The notes: generated by a model from the letters alone, not told the origin. 64,000 bases of DNA from Pseudomonas sp. TH41 (GCF_016650695.1 NZ_JAEKFH010000001.1:124001-188000), one strand, 5' to 3'. Shown: positions 6,820-16,180, numbered from the stretch's first letter. Numbers and translations: made by a program.

Positions 6820-8217
6820 ATGACACCCCACAACGCGTACCGGTCCCTGGCTGACGCTAGGCCCTATCCTTTTTGGCAGGAGACACGACCGCCGACGATC
6901 ATCGCGCCGAGGCTTACGGGGGACGTGGTGTGTGATATCGCGATCGTCGGCGGTGGATTTGTCGGCCTGTGGACAGCATTACTGGCACGTCAGCGCTGGG
7001 CCGATGCCACGATTGTCGTGCTGGATGCCGGGCAGTGCGGCGGTGAAGCCAGCGGACGCAATGGCGGGTTCTGTGCGCCGAGTATCTCCCATGGCGTTTC
7101 CAATGCACTGAAACGCTGGCCTGAAGAAGCCGAGCAATTGGTACGACTGGGAAGGGAAAACCTGGTGGCGTTTGAGGAGGACCTCCAGCGCTTCGGCATG
7201 GACGTAGCCTTTGAACGTTCAGGGAAGTTGAACGTGGCGAGTCAGCCCTGGCAGGTCGAAGGGCTCAGGGCGATGCAGAAGAACTATGGACGCTTTGGTA
7301 TCGACTGCGAGTTTCTGGACGCCTATGAGCTCAAGTCGCGGCTGGATTCACCTGCCTATATCGCCGGGGTATTCGAGCCCAACTATGCGTTGCTCAACCC
7401 GGTCAAAATGGTCTCGGAACTGCGACGCGTATGCCTGGAGCAAGGCGTGCAGCTGTTCGAGCATTCGCCAGTGACTGACTTGCAAGCAGAGGGCAGTCAG
7501 CAGCGATTACAGACCGGAATGGGCAGCGTAAAAGCCGGTAAAGTCGCCCTCGCCACCAACATTGCGCCACCGCTGCTGGGGGCATTGAAGTCGGCGGTCA
7601 TTCCGATATATGACTACGCCCTGACCACTCAGCCTCTGGACGATGATCAGCTGTGGGCCATCGGCTGGGTAGGGCGTTACGGCATTGCGGACAGCGGCAA
7701 CCAGTTTCATTACCTGCGTAAAACCGAGGACAACCGCATTCTCTGGGCGGGCTACGATGCCATTTACCACTACGGGAGCCGGCGCGACGAGGCGTTGACG
7801 CAACGTCCCGAAAGCTTCGTGATCCTGGCCCGGCAATTTCAATTGGCTTTTCCGGCATTGGCCGACGTCACGTTCAGTCATGCCTGGGGCGGCATCATTG
7901 ATACCTCGGCGCGTACCACGATGTTCTGTGGAACAGCGTCCAGCGGTCGTGTCGCATACGCCCAAGGGTTCACCGGACAGGGTGTGTCAGCCAGCCGTTT
8001 TGCGGCACTGACTATGCTTGATTTACTCGACGGGACATCCACCGAGCGCACGAAGCTCGCGATGACCTCGACCCCACCTTTTGCGTTTCCCCCCGAACCC
8101 TTCCGTTACATGGGTGTGTCGATGGCGCAGCGCTCACTCGCCCGCGAAGACCTCACCGGACACCGTGACTGGCTGCTTAAAGGGCTGGACGCGCTGGGAA
8201 TCGGTTTTGATTCTTGA
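6820..8217 (+). CDS. DAO-type FAD-dependent amine/amino acid oxidoreductase
   Basis: A 465-residue flavoprotein of the D-amino-acid oxidase (DAO) superfamily, in the branch that holds gamma-glutamylputrescine oxidase (PuuB). The FAD-binding dinucleotide fold is at 40-52 (IAIVGGGFVGLWTA), followed by GEASGRNGGFCAPS, and the C-terminal FAD motif lies in GFTGQGVS. It would oxidise a primary or secondary amine to an imine or aldehyde and release H2O2. The ATG at 6820 has GCGGAG 9 nt upstream. Its likely regulator is the divergent SnoaL-AraC protein. The substrate is not certain; a polyamine derivative is the best guess given the two polyamine-type importers nearby. Confidence 0.85.
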   Translation: MTPHNAYRSLADARPYPFWQETRPPTIIAPRLTGDVVCDIAIVGGGFVGLWTALLARQRWADATIVVLDAGQCGGEASGRNGGFCAPSISHGVSNALKRWPEEAEQLVRLGRENLVAFEEDLQRFGMDVAFERSGKLNVASQPWQVEGLRAMQKNYGRFGIDCEFLDAYELKSRLDSPAYIAGVFEPNYALLNPVKMVSELRRVCLEQGVQLFEHSPVTDLQAEGSQQRLQTGMGSVKAGKVALATNIAPPLLGALKSAVIPIYDYALTTQPLDDDQLWAIGWVGRYGIADSGNQFHYLRKTEDNRILWAGYDAIYHYGSRRDEALTQRPESFVILARQFQLAFPALADVTFSHAWGGIIDTSARTTMFCGTASSGRVAYAQGFTGQGVSASRFAALTMLDLLDGTSTERTKLAMTSTPPFAFPPEPFRYMGVSMAQRSLAREDLTGHRDWLLKGLDALGIGFDS

Positions 8218-8231
8218 GTGGGCGTGAACCG

Positions 8232-8456
8232 CATCGCGAGCAGGCTCACTCCCACAGTTGATCTTCAGTGGACACAGGATTTGTGGACGACCATATCAAG
8301 GTGGGAGCGAGCCTGCTCGCGATGGCAGTGTGTCAGGCGACATCGATGCTGGATGTGCTGGCCTCATCGCGAGCAGGCTCACTCCCACAGTTGATCTTCA
8401 GAGGACACAGGATCTGTGGACGACCGTATCAATGTGGGAGCGAGCTTGCTCGCGAT
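8232..8456. repeat. Two tandem REPIN copies
   Basis: Two near-identical copies of about 91 bp, at 8232-8322 and 8365-8456, start 133 bp apart. Each has an inverted pair of REP units (ATCGCGAGCAGGCTCACTCC and GGAGCGAGCCTGCTCGCGAT). They fill the convergent gap between the oxidoreductase and the glycosyltransferase gene. Confidence 0.85.
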
Positions 8457-8481
8457 CGCGGTACGTCAGACAACATCCCTC

Positions 8482-9762
8482 TCAAATGGGCAGCGCCAGA
8501 ATCGCCCGCGCAGCAAGGTCGGTCCCGCGGGTAGCCTGCATGGTTTCGCTGAACGCTGTGAGACGCTGTTTCATCGACTGATCGGCCAGTAGCTGTTCGA
8601 GGGCGGCAGGGAGCGCGGCCAGCGGATCGGCGAACCGTGGCAAGTAGCGGCCAACGCCGACTTCCTCGGCGCGTGCGGCGTTATCGTGACCGTCCCAGCA
8701 GTACGGGATGATCAGCGAGGGCAAGCCGAAGTACAGCGCCTCGCAGAAACTGTTGTTGCCACCGTGGTGGATGAACAGATCACACTCCTTGAGCACCGCC
8801 GGCTGTGCAAACCAGCTGTCCAGGTACACGTTGTCCGGGACCGTGGTGTACATGTCTCGATAGGCGCCGACATTGACGAGGAAGCGATAGGGCAAGGTTT
8901 CGATGGTACCGATCAGGCGTTTCATCATGTCGGTGTCGGCGGCGCCGAGGCTGCCGAAACTGATGTAAATCAGTGGCGCTTCATTGTGTCGCGGAAAGTC
9001 CGGAACAATGTAAGGCGCCTCGCGCCGTACGCAACCGTCGAGGTAGACGTAACGTTGCGGATCGAGCGGCGACTGCCTTTCATACCGCACTGGGGTCGGT
9101 GACAGCAGCAAGTTGAGCCACGGCGAGTCGACGAGGAACTGGCCGGGCGGGCAGGGCGCGGTGCCGTTGTTGGCGAGAAACTGCAAAAAACGCTGATGGG
9201 CCGGTGCGACGGCCGTCTGGTAATGCTCGTCAAAGGATTTGCAGGCGGCCGCTTCATCCGCCCGGCACCCCGACAAATACGGCGGCACGGCGGCATCAGG
9301 CAGTTCGGTTTCGGCGCAGGAAACCACCCGCACCCAAGGGCAACCCGCATTGGCGATGGCGGGGAACATCACCACGTTGTCGAGGACGATGACGTCGGGT
9401 TTCAGGCGGCCGAGCAACTGTTGCAACGGTTTTTCCGCTTCGATCGCGGTGTCGATAATGGCTTCCCAGGCCGGCGCTACATAGCTGTCGATCTGTGCCA
9501 GCGGGGTTTGGTCGAAGTAGGGAATGCTGCGCTCGATAAAGCGCTCCCAGTAATGCTGGTGTTCTGCCGCCGACAACGGACTGGCCTGCGGGATCGGGTA
9601 TTCGTCGAAGCCGTATTCGCTGAAGAGCCCTTGAAAATGCTCGTGGCAGATGAACACCGGCGTTGCCCCCAGCTCTCGCAGTGATTGGGCGATCCCAATG
9701 CAGTTCAAGGCCGCGCCGAAACTGGCTTCCGGAAACAGGGCGATCAGTTTGTGTGTGTGCAT
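8482..9762 (-). CDS. GT1-type glycosyltransferase (MGT/UGT-like), paralogue of 14897
   Basis: A 426-residue GT-B fold enzyme expected to move a sugar from a nucleotide sugar to a small acceptor. The N-terminal domain opens with a Rossmann strand (KLIALFPEASFGAALNCIGI). The donor-binding region has FIHHGGNNSFCEALYFGLPS (about 335-355) followed by WDGHDNAARAEE, the position of the UGT signature. The strand is that of the GntR gene, and the protein is clearly a paralogue of the enzyme at 14897, sharing the FPEA opening, DGHDNA and HHGGNNSF. Two such enzymes around one importer operon suggest sugar addition to the imported compound or to a product. The acceptor is unknown. Confidence 0.8.
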   Translation of the reverse strand: MHTHKLIALFPEASFGAALNCIGIAQSLRELGATPVFICHEHFQGLFSEYGFDEYPIPQASPLSAAEHQHYWERFIERSIPYFDQTPLAQIDSYVAPAWEAIIDTAIEAEKPLQQLLGRLKPDVIVLDNVVMFPAIANAGCPWVRVVSCAETELPDAAVPPYLSGCRADEAAACKSFDEHYQTAVAPAHQRFLQFLANNGTAPCPPGQFLVDSPWLNLLLSPTPVRYERQSPLDPQRYVYLDGCVRREAPYIVPDFPRHNEAPLIYISFGSLGAADTDMMKRLIGTIETLPYRFLVNVGAYRDMYTTVPDNVYLDSWFAQPAVLKECDLFIHHGGNNSFCEALYFGLPSLIIPYCWDGHDNAARAEEVGVGRYLPRFADPLAALPAALEQLLADQSMKQRLTAFSETMQATRGTDLAARAILALPI

Positions 9763-9861
9763 GGCGGCGGACTGTCCATGGCGGGGTCATCCCGCCGTAC
9801 CTGAAGTTGACTTGATGCTGTCTTATTTTAAAAAATAAATCATCATGTTTTTTGGCGTGGT

Positions 9862-10794
9862 TCAGCGGCGTGCGAACAACTGACCCTGCGGAATGCCGCG
9901 GTTGGCGGTTTGCGGGCGCTGGGCGGCGCTCAGGCGCAGGTGCAGGCGCAGCAGGTCGGCGGCGATCTCCATTTGCCCGCGCTCGATGTGCGCAATGATG
10001 TGCAGGTGTTCGCGCAGTGCCTCTTGCAGGCGGTGCACGCTGACCGACGGCAAAAGGTTTGGCAGGCGCCGAAGGCCTTGGTGCTGGAGCAGGGCGTCCC
10101 CGATAAAGCGGTTGCCACAGCTCTGGGCGAGCAGTTCGTGGAAGCTGATGTCCAGCTCGCGAAACTGTTGGATATCGAAATTTTCCACCGGGCTGGAGAG
10201 CAGGCTTTGCATGGCGCTACGCAGCAATGCCAGGCGTTGCGGATCGGCGTTGAAGCTGGGGCTGAGCAACGCTTCCGGTTCCAGGATCAATCGAAACTTC
10301 AGGCTTTCTTCGAGGGCGGCGAGACTGTTCAGTGACGGCCGAAACAGCCAGGACTGGCCGGGGCCGCGCTCGATGGCCTGGCTTTCACTCAATTGCTGCA
10401 GGGCTTTTTGTGCCGCTGGCCGACCGATGTCATAGCGGCGCATCAGTTCGCTGATGCTGATGCTATCGGCAAGCCGCCCGGCCATGCGGTCACGCAGGAC
10501 CGAGGTGGCCAGTTCTTCTTCCTCGGCTTGTGGCAGTGCGGTGTTGAACGCCTGGCCCGCGGGCGACGCGATCAATCGATAGCCCTTACCGGGTTCATGG
10601 CTCAACAGGTTTTCTTCCAGCAGCACTTTCAGTGCACCACGAATCAGTGTGCGCGAGACCTGGAACACCCGCGCAAGCGCCTGCTCTGCGACCGGATCGC
10701 CGGCCACCAGCCCGGTTTCCTGGGTGTGCTCCAGAATCCGCCGGGCGAGTTCCAGGTGGTTGGTGCGGGGCTTCTTCTCGGCTGCTGTGCTCAA
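9862..10794 (-). CDS. GntR-family regulator, FadR-type, with two winged-helix regions
   Basis: A 310-residue regulator. A winged helix at about 10-75 (AEQALARVFQVSRTLIRGAL) is followed by a second helix-turn-helix-like stretch (ISELMRRYDIGRPAAQKAL, about 115-135) and a helical FCD-type ligand domain (about 170-290), with ELDISFHELLAQSCGNRF holding the usual metal-binding Asp/His positions. The start codon read here is TTG, with only a weak ribosome site. It diverges from the ABC operon at 10992, and the 197 bp between holds A-rich runs but no symmetric operator I could define. It most likely represses that operon until the substrate is present. Confidence 0.85.
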   Translation of the reverse strand: MSTAAEKKPRTNHLELARRILEHTQETGLVAGDPVAEQALARVFQVSRTLIRGALKVLLEENLLSHEPGKGYRLIASPAGQAFNTALPQAEEEELATSVLRDRMAGRLADSISISELMRRYDIGRPAAQKALQQLSESQAIERGPGQSWLFRPSLNSLAALEESLKFRLILEPEALLSPSFNADPQRLALLRSAMQSLLSSPVENFDIQQFRELDISFHELLAQSCGNRFIGDALLQHQGLRRLPNLLPSVSVHRLQEALREHLHIIAHIERGQMEIAADLLRLHLRLSAAQRPQTANRGIPQGQLFARR

Positions 10795-10991
10795 GCGTCT
10801 TATCTCGGTGGGGTCGCTTCGGATTCAGGTGCTCATCTTATGCCATGCATCGTAGATCAGTCAGGCGCAAAAAAAGCGTTGACATCTCATCTCGTCGGTC
10901 CTAATTTCTAAAAAAAAACACACGCAACCGTTTCTCTTTTTACCGTACTGCCTTCGAACACAAAAAAATTAACAATCGTCGGGTGAGTATT

Positions 10992-12047
10992 ATGAGAAAG
11001 CTGAAAGACCTTCTGTGTCTGGGATTGAGCGTTTCCCTGGCGATCGCTTCACAGGCCGCCAGTGCCCAAGACATGGTGATTTCCATCTGGGACGGCTACA
11101 TGGCCCCGGATGCGCTGGACAAGTTCAAAGCAGCCAGCGGCGTTGATGTCGACAAGGCCCTGCACGCGACCAACGAAGAAATCATGGGCAAGCTCATGGC
11201 GTCCGGCGGTGAAGGTTACGACGTTGTGTTTGTCTCCTCACCCTTCGCCGAAGTCCTGCACAAACAGGGTCTGCTGGCCGACATCGATCCGGTCAAAGTA
11301 CCCAATCTGAAAAATCTCTACCCTGAAGCCACCCGGCTGGAATACGACCCTGGCAACCATTTCTCGGTGCCTTACACCTGGGGCACAACGGGTATTTGCT
11401 ACCGCACCGACAAGGTGGCACCGGTACCGCAAAGCTGGAACGAGCTCCTCAACCCAAGCGATGCCCTCAAGGGCAAAGTAACGATGCTCGCCACCGACCG
11501 CTGGATGCTCGGGGCCGGGTTCCTGGCCAAGGGCTGGTCGGTCAACGACAACGACCCCAGCCATATCGCCGCTGTTCGCGACCAACTGATCGCCACCAAA
11601 AAACGCATCCTTGCCTTCGATGACACCACCTTCTACTCCAAGCTCGCGTCCGGCGAATCGCTGATGGCGCATGCCTGGGACGGTTGGTGCAACTACGGCA
11701 CCCAGGCCAACGCGGCCATCAAGTTTGTCGTGCCCAAAGAAGGCTCCGACCTCTGGGTAGACACCATGGTCGTGCTGAAAAGCTCGAAGCATCAGGACGA
11801 GGCGTTCAAGTTCGTCAACTTCATGCTCGCCAAGGAAAACCACGTCTGGGTGGCCGAAAACATCCTCTACAAAATCCCCAACCAGGCCGCAATGGCGGGT
11901 TTGTCCGCTGACCTGCTCAAGCAATACCCGAACTTGACGATCGCTCCGAGCGAGCTGTTGAAAATGGAGCAATTGCGCGATCTGGGCGGAACCACGCAAA
12001 AAGCCTACACCCGCGCCGTCACCGAAATCATGGCGGCACAGAACTAG
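10992..12047 (+). CDS. ABC transporter solute-binding protein, spermidine/putrescine (PotD/PotF) type
   Basis: A 351-residue periplasmic binding protein of the polyamine class. A Sec signal peptide ends near AASA at 25. The mature part opens with MVISIWDGYMAPD, and the family features NEEIMGKLMASGGEGYDVVF and PYTWGTTGICY are present. The ATG at 10992 is preferred over an upstream GTG at 10983 because GGGTGAG lies 4 nt before it. It is the first gene of an operon with two permeases and an ATPase, followed by GT1, cupin, kinase and aldehyde dehydrogenase genes. The ligand is probably a cationic amine, but binding residues could not be compared here. Confidence 0.88.
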   Translation: MRKLKDLLCLGLSVSLAIASQAASAQDMVISIWDGYMAPDALDKFKAASGVDVDKALHATNEEIMGKLMASGGEGYDVVFVSSPFAEVLHKQGLLADIDPVKVPNLKNLYPEATRLEYDPGNHFSVPYTWGTTGICYRTDKVAPVPQSWNELLNPSDALKGKVTMLATDRWMLGAGFLAKGWSVNDNDPSHIAAVRDQLIATKKRILAFDDTTFYSKLASGESLMAHAWDGWCNYGTQANAAIKFVVPKEGSDLWVDTMVVLKSSKHQDEAFKFVNFMLAKENHVWVAENILYKIPNQAAMAGLSADLLKQYPNLTIAPSELLKMEQLRDLGGTTQKAYTRAVTEIMAAQN

Positions 12048-12095
12048 TCCGCACCGATCCGAGGTGTGCCCGGCATGCCTCGCCACGCTAGCAAG

Positions 12096-12115
12096 CCGCC
12101 TCTGTTCTGAGGCGG
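12096..12115 (+). promoter_or_regulatory. Intercistronic hairpin next to the permease ribosome site
   Basis: CCGCCTC-TGTTCT-GAGGCGG forms a perfect 7-bp stem. Its 3' arm overlaps the first bases of GGGAGGA, the ribosome site of the permease gene at 12129. It has no T-run, so it is not a terminator. It fits an mRNA-stabilising stem that keeps the binding protein in excess of the permeases. Confidence 0.5.
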
Positions 12116-12128
12116 GAGGATATGGGTA

Positions 12129-12989
12129 ATGAGTGCTTTGCACGCTGACAGGCGTCTGTCGGCCTGGCTTCTTGCGCCCGGCTTTGGCTGGCTGCTGATG
12201 TTTCTGGTGATGCCTTGCCTGCTGGTGCTGGTCTACAGCTTCGTCGAGCGCGGTGCTTATGGCGGTATTGACTGGCTGTTTACCTGGGAAAACTATCAGC
12301 GCGCATTCGACCCGCTGTACCTCGGCATCTTGCTCAAATCAGCAAAAATTGCCGGCCTGGCCACTGTGTTCGCGGTGCTGATCGGCTACCCGGCCGCGTA
12401 TGCGATTGCCCGTGCGCCACGGCGCCGCCAAGCGGTGTTTCTGTTTTTGGTGATGCTGCCGTTCTGGAGCAACTACCTGATTCGCACCTATGCCTGGATC
12501 GTCCTGCTCAACCGCGAAGGTTTGATCAACCGGATGCTGCAGCTGTTCGGCTACAGCGGCGAGCCCATCAGTTTGCTATACACCGAATCGTCGGTGGTGC
12601 TGGGGCTGGTCTACAACTACATCCCGTTTGTCATCCTGGCGATTTTCTCTTCGTTGTCCCGAATCAACAACGAACTCTGGGACGCCTCGAAAGACCTCGG
12701 CGCCTCGGGCTGGATGACCTTCCGACGGATCATTCTGCCGCTGAGCGTCCCCGGTATTGCGGCGGGCGCGGTGTTCGTCTTCGTCCTCAGCATCGGCAAT
12801 TTCATTACCGCAGACCTGTTGGGCGGCAAGCAGGTGCAGATGGTCGGCAACCTGATTTATTCGCAATTCTTGACGGCGCGGGACTGGCCATTCGGCGCAG
12901 CGCTGAGCTTCTTCCTGATCGCAATCATGCTGGTCCTGTTGTTCATTCAGGCGCTGGTGGCTCGTCGTGCAGAAGGGGCTCGCTCATGA
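12129..12989 (+). CDS. ABC transporter permease, PotB/PotH type
   Basis: A 286-residue inner-membrane permease with about six membrane helices. The first is at 20-40 (FGWLLMFLVMPCLLVLVYSF), and the EAA-like cytoplasmic loop is in LWDASKDLGASGWMTFRRII (about 178-198). That loop contacts the ATPase at 13785. GGGAGGA lies 8 nt upstream. It overlaps the next permease by 4 bp (ATGA), so the two are translationally coupled. It forms the heterodimeric channel of the polyamine-type importer with that gene. Confidence 0.9.
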   Translation: MSALHADRRLSAWLLAPGFGWLLMFLVMPCLLVLVYSFVERGAYGGIDWLFTWENYQRAFDPLYLGILLKSAKIAGLATVFAVLIGYPAAYAIARAPRRRQAVFLFLVMLPFWSNYLIRTYAWIVLLNREGLINRMLQLFGYSGEPISLLYTESSVVLGLVYNYIPFVILAIFSSLSRINNELWDASKDLGASGWMTFRRIILPLSVPGIAAGAVFVFVLSIGNFITADLLGGKQVQMVGNLIYSQFLTARDWPFGAALSFFLIAIMLVLLFIQALVARRAEGARS

Positions 12990-13792
12990 GTCAGCCACGT
13001 TCTGTTGGCGGCACACTGCTCAGCTCGCACTTGGGTCTGGTGTATGCCTTCCTGTATGTGCCGATCCTGGTGTTGATCCTGCTCTCGTTCAACAAGTCCG
13101 GCTTGCCGACGGCCTGGGGCGGCGTATCGCTGAAGTGGTATGTGGCGCTGGCGCATAACACGGCGATTTTGTCGGCAGCCCTCAACACCTTGATTGTCGC
13201 GTTGTCGGCGACGTTCATTGCCTGCGTGCTCGGAACGTTCCTGGCGCTGGGCATCGAGTTGCAGCGCAAGGGCAATGACAAGGGGCAGGTGGTCGACACC
13301 TTGCTGATGGCGCCGATGATCATTCCCGACATCGTGCTGGCGATTGCGCTGCTGAGTTTTTTCAACCTGCTCAAGGTCGGGTTGGGGCTGCACTCGATCA
13401 TCATCAGCCACGCCGTGTTCAACATCGCCTTCGTCTGTGCGGTTGTGCGCACACGGCTCAAGCACTTCGACTATTCGATTCTTGAAGCCTCGATCGATCT
13501 GGGCGCGAGCTGGTTCACCACGTTTCGCCGGGTGTTGCTGCCGGCGATTTTTCCCGGCGTCCTGGCGGGTGGATTGCTCGCATTCACCTTGTCGGTGGAC
13601 GAATTCATCATCGCTTTTTTCAACTCCGGTTCCGGCCAAGCGTCCACTACGTTGCCGATGCAGATCTACGCCATGATCCGTTTTGGCGTCACCCCGGAAA
13701 TCAACGCTCTGGCGACGCTGGTGATGCTGGTCAGCATCACCGCGCTGCTGGCTTCGCAGCGTCTCAACAAGGCTCCTCGAACCCATGAATAA
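12986..13792 (+). CDS. ABC transporter permease, PotC/PotI type
   Basis: A 268-residue permease with about six helices. It opens with the family-typical YAFLYVPILVLILLSFNKS at about 19-37 and has an EAA loop, LEASIDLGASWFTTFRRVLL (about 160-180). It overlaps the previous permease by 4 bp and the ATPase gene by 8 bp, so the three are translated as a coupled block. Length and order match a standard PotB-PotC pair. Confidence 0.9.
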   Translation: MSQPRSVGGTLLSSHLGLVYAFLYVPILVLILLSFNKSGLPTAWGGVSLKWYVALAHNTAILSAALNTLIVALSATFIACVLGTFLALGIELQRKGNDKGQVVDTLLMAPMIIPDIVLAIALLSFFNLLKVGLGLHSIIISHAVFNIAFVCAVVRTRLKHFDYSILEASIDLGASWFTTFRRVLLPAIFPGVLAGGLLAFTLSVDEFIIAFFNSGSGQASTTLPMQIYAMIRFGVTPEINALATLVMLVSITALLASQRLNKAPRTHE

Positions 13793-14864
13793 TTCATCTG
13801 CGGTACTGATTCTGGACAAGGTCAGCAAGTCGTATGGCAACGGTCTGGCGGTTGATGAGGTGTCGCTGAACATTCGCGAGAACGAGTTCTTTGCGCTGCT
13901 TGGGCCTTCCGGTTGCGGCAAGACTACGCTGTTACGCATGCTCGCCGGCTTCGAAACACCCAGCGCCGGCTGCATTTACCTGGACGGCAAGGACATCTCG
14001 CCGCTGCCGGCCAACAAGCGCCCGCTGAACCTGATGTTCCAGTCCTACGCGCTGTTTCCGAACATGACCGTGCGCAAGAACATTGCCTACGGTCTGGAGA
14101 TGGAGCGCCTGCCCGAAGCGGAAATCCGCCGTCGGGTCGATGAAGTATTGAGCACCGCGCAGCTCGGTGAACTGGCCGAGCGCAAACCGGATCAGCTGTC
14201 CGGTGGCCAGCGCCAGCGCGTCGCCCTGGCACGGGCTTTGGTCAAACGCCCTCGGGTACTGTTGCTGGATGAACCGTTGGGCGCGCTCGACAAAAAGCTC
14301 CGGGAAAAAATGCAACTGGAGCTTAAGCGTCTGCAACTTGAGAGCGGCATTACATTCATCATCGTCACCCACGATCAGGAAGAAGCGTTGGTGATGTCGG
14401 ATCGCATGGCGGTGCTCGATGGCGGCAAGGTTTGCCAGTGCGGCAGCCCGACCGAGCTCTACGAAAACCCCAACAGCCGGTTTGTCGCCAACTTCATCGG
14501 CGTCAGCAATCTGCTTGAAGGCGTACGTTCCGGGGAGCGCTCGGTGCGCGTCAACGGCCAGGCGTTGGCCGTCGAGACCGACGCGCCGCTGGTCCAGGGT
14601 CAACAGGTCGCTGTCGTCGTGCGTCCCGAACGCTTGCAGGTGCTGGCGGAGCAGGGCGGTGATTGCGCCAATCAGGTGAGCGGGAAAATCGTCGAAATCG
14701 CCTACCACGGCCTCGACACCAACGTGCATGTGCAGACGCCTCTCAGCGACAAACCCTTGATCGTCCGGGTGCCGTCGTCGCAGTTCGAATTCGCTCATTT
14801 TGCAATCGGTATGACCATCCGGCTGGGCTGGCAGGCTCGCCACGCCCGCGTATTGACGCGCTGA
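13785..14864 (+). CDS. ABC transporter ATP-binding protein, PotA/PotG type
   Basis: A 359-residue ATPase. Walker A is GPSGCGKTT (40-48), the Q-loop lies in LMFQSYALFP, the ABC signature is LSGGQ (138-142), Walker B is LLLDEP (159-164) and the switch His is in IVTHDQEEA. The last 120 residues form the TOBE regulatory domain (for example QVAVVVRPERLQVL), as in PotA. It overlaps the permease by 8 bp. It powers the importer formed with the three genes before it. Confidence 0.92.
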   Translation: MNNSSAVLILDKVSKSYGNGLAVDEVSLNIRENEFFALLGPSGCGKTTLLRMLAGFETPSAGCIYLDGKDISPLPANKRPLNLMFQSYALFPNMTVRKNIAYGLEMERLPEAEIRRRVDEVLSTAQLGELAERKPDQLSGGQRQRVALARALVKRPRVLLLDEPLGALDKKLREKMQLELKRLQLESGITFIIVTHDQEEALVMSDRMAVLDGGKVCQCGSPTELYENPNSRFVANFIGVSNLLEGVRSGERSVRVNGQALAVETDAPLVQGQQVAVVVRPERLQVLAEQGGDCANQVSGKIVEIAYHGLDTNVHVQTPLSDKPLIVRVPSSQFEFAHFAIGMTIRLGWQARHARVLTR

Positions 14865-14871
14865 ACAATAA
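14864..14871 (+). promoter_or_regulatory. Crc/Hfq-type CA motif
   Basis: AACAATAA matches AAnAAnAA, the A-rich target of Hfq/Crc in Pseudomonas. It starts on the last base of the ATPase stop codon and lies 25 nt before the start of the next gene, the glycosyltransferase. It could set down the later part of the operon when preferred carbon is present. Confidence 0.4.
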
Positions 14872-14896
14872 AAAGACCAGGCAGGAGAACCGCTCG

Positions 14897-16180
14897 ATGA
14901 AACAGAAAGTGATCGCCTTCTTTCCGGAAGCCGCTTATGGCCCGGCGCTGAACTCCGTCGGTATCGCCCAGGCCTGTGAAGCCCTCGGGCACAAAGCGGT
15001 GTTCCTCACCGATCCGGGCATGAGCGGTGTGTACGCCGGTTATGGTTTTGAAGAACACATGGTCAACCTGTCGGCACCGATGCCGGCCGAAGAGATGGCC
15101 CGCTATTGGGTCGACTTCATCAACGGCCACATTCCGAACTTTCGCAAGTCGCCGCTGGATCAGATCGACAACTACGTAAAGGAATGCTGGGCCGCCATCG
15201 TCGACACCGCCAAATGGGCACAGAAGGATTTGCCGGCGGTGCTGGACAAGGTCAAGCCGGACCTGATCTGCGTCGACAACGTCATCCTGTTTCCAGCGAT
15301 CAAGCAGTATGGCAAGCCGTGGGTGCGGATCATTTCCTGCTCGGAGAATGAAATCGAAGACCCGGATATCCCGCCGCACCTGTCTGGCATGAGCATCGAC
15401 GACAAGGCCGGACACGCGCGATTCAGGCAGCGCTTTGAACAGGTGGTCGGGCCGATTCATCAGGATTTCAACCAGTTCCTGCAAGCCCATGGCGAGCAGC
15501 CGTACCCGCTCGGCACGTTCTTCGAAGCCTCGCCCTACATGAACCTGCTGCTGTACCCGGATGCGGTCAAGTTCGAGCGCCGTCATCCATTGCCCCCCGA
15601 GCGTTTCCACTACCTGCAAGGTTGCGTGCGTCACGACACGTCGTACGAGATTCCGCTGTTTCGTGCTCACAACGACAAGCCGTTGCTCTACGTCAGTTTC
15701 GGCAGCCTCGGTTCCGGTGATATCGAGTTGCTCAAACGCCTGATCGCGGCAGTCGGAAAGTTGCCGTACCGCGCGCTATTCAACGTTGGCGAGCACCTCG
15801 ATGAATACCCGGACTTGCCGGACAACGTGCAGATCTCCAACTGGTTCCCGCAACCGTCGGTGATCGCCCAGGTCGACGCGGTGATTCACCACGGCGGTAA
15901 CAACAGCTTCACCGAGTGCCTGTTCTTCGGCAAACCGGCGATCGTCATGTCGTACGTCTGGGACGGTCACGACAACGCCATGCGCGCCGAAGAAAGCGGT
16001 CACGGTTTCAAGCTCGATCGCTACGACTGGAGCGAAGCGTTGCTGGCGGAAAAACTCGCCGCGTGCCTCAACGACGAGGCGATGCGCCAGAGGTTGCAGC
16101 AGACCAGCGCGCAGATGCAATCACGCAAGGGGCCAGCCGAGGCGGCCGCGATTCTCGACAAGGTGCTCAACAATGCCTGA
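14897..16180 (+). CDS. GT1-type glycosyltransferase (MGT/UGT-like)
   Basis: A 427-residue GT-B enzyme, paralogue of the one at 8482. It starts KVIAFFPEAAYGPALNSVGI and carries the donor-site block VIHHGGNNSFTECLFFGKPA (about 330-350) and WDGHDNAMRAEE. Many family members read HGGxGS or HGGxGT at this point; here both copies read HGGNNS, which may mark a distinct subfamily. The ATG at 14897 has CAGGAG 9 nt upstream; the frame is open earlier but has no start with a ribosome site. It overlaps the cupin gene by 8 bp, so it is coupled to it. No signal peptide, so it acts in the cytoplasm on an imported or internal acceptor. Confidence 0.85.
   Translation: MKQKVIAFFPEAAYGPALNSVGIAQACEALGHKAVFLTDPGMSGVYAGYGFEEHMVNLSAPMPAEEMARYWVDFINGHIPNFRKSPLDQIDNYVKECWAAIVDTAKWAQKDLPAVLDKVKPDLICVDNVILFPAIKQYGKPWVRIISCSENEIEDPDIPPHLSGMSIDDKAGHARFRQRFEQVVGPIHQDFNQFLQAHGEQPYPLGTFFEASPYMNLLLYPDAVKFERRHPLPPERFHYLQGCVRHDTSYEIPLFRAHNDKPLLYVSFGSLGSGDIELLKRLIAAVGKLPYRALFNVGEHLDEYPDLPDNVQISNWFPQPSVIAQVDAVIHHGGNNSFTECLFFGKPAIVMSYVWDGHDNAMRAEESGHGFKLDRYDWSEALLAEKLAACLNDEAMRQRLQQTSAQMQSRKGPAEAAAILDKVLNNA

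Noticed and set aside
12947..13975. Open frame of 342 codons on the minus strand
   Set aside because: Antisense to the PotC-type permease and ATPase genes; the composition is not protein-like.
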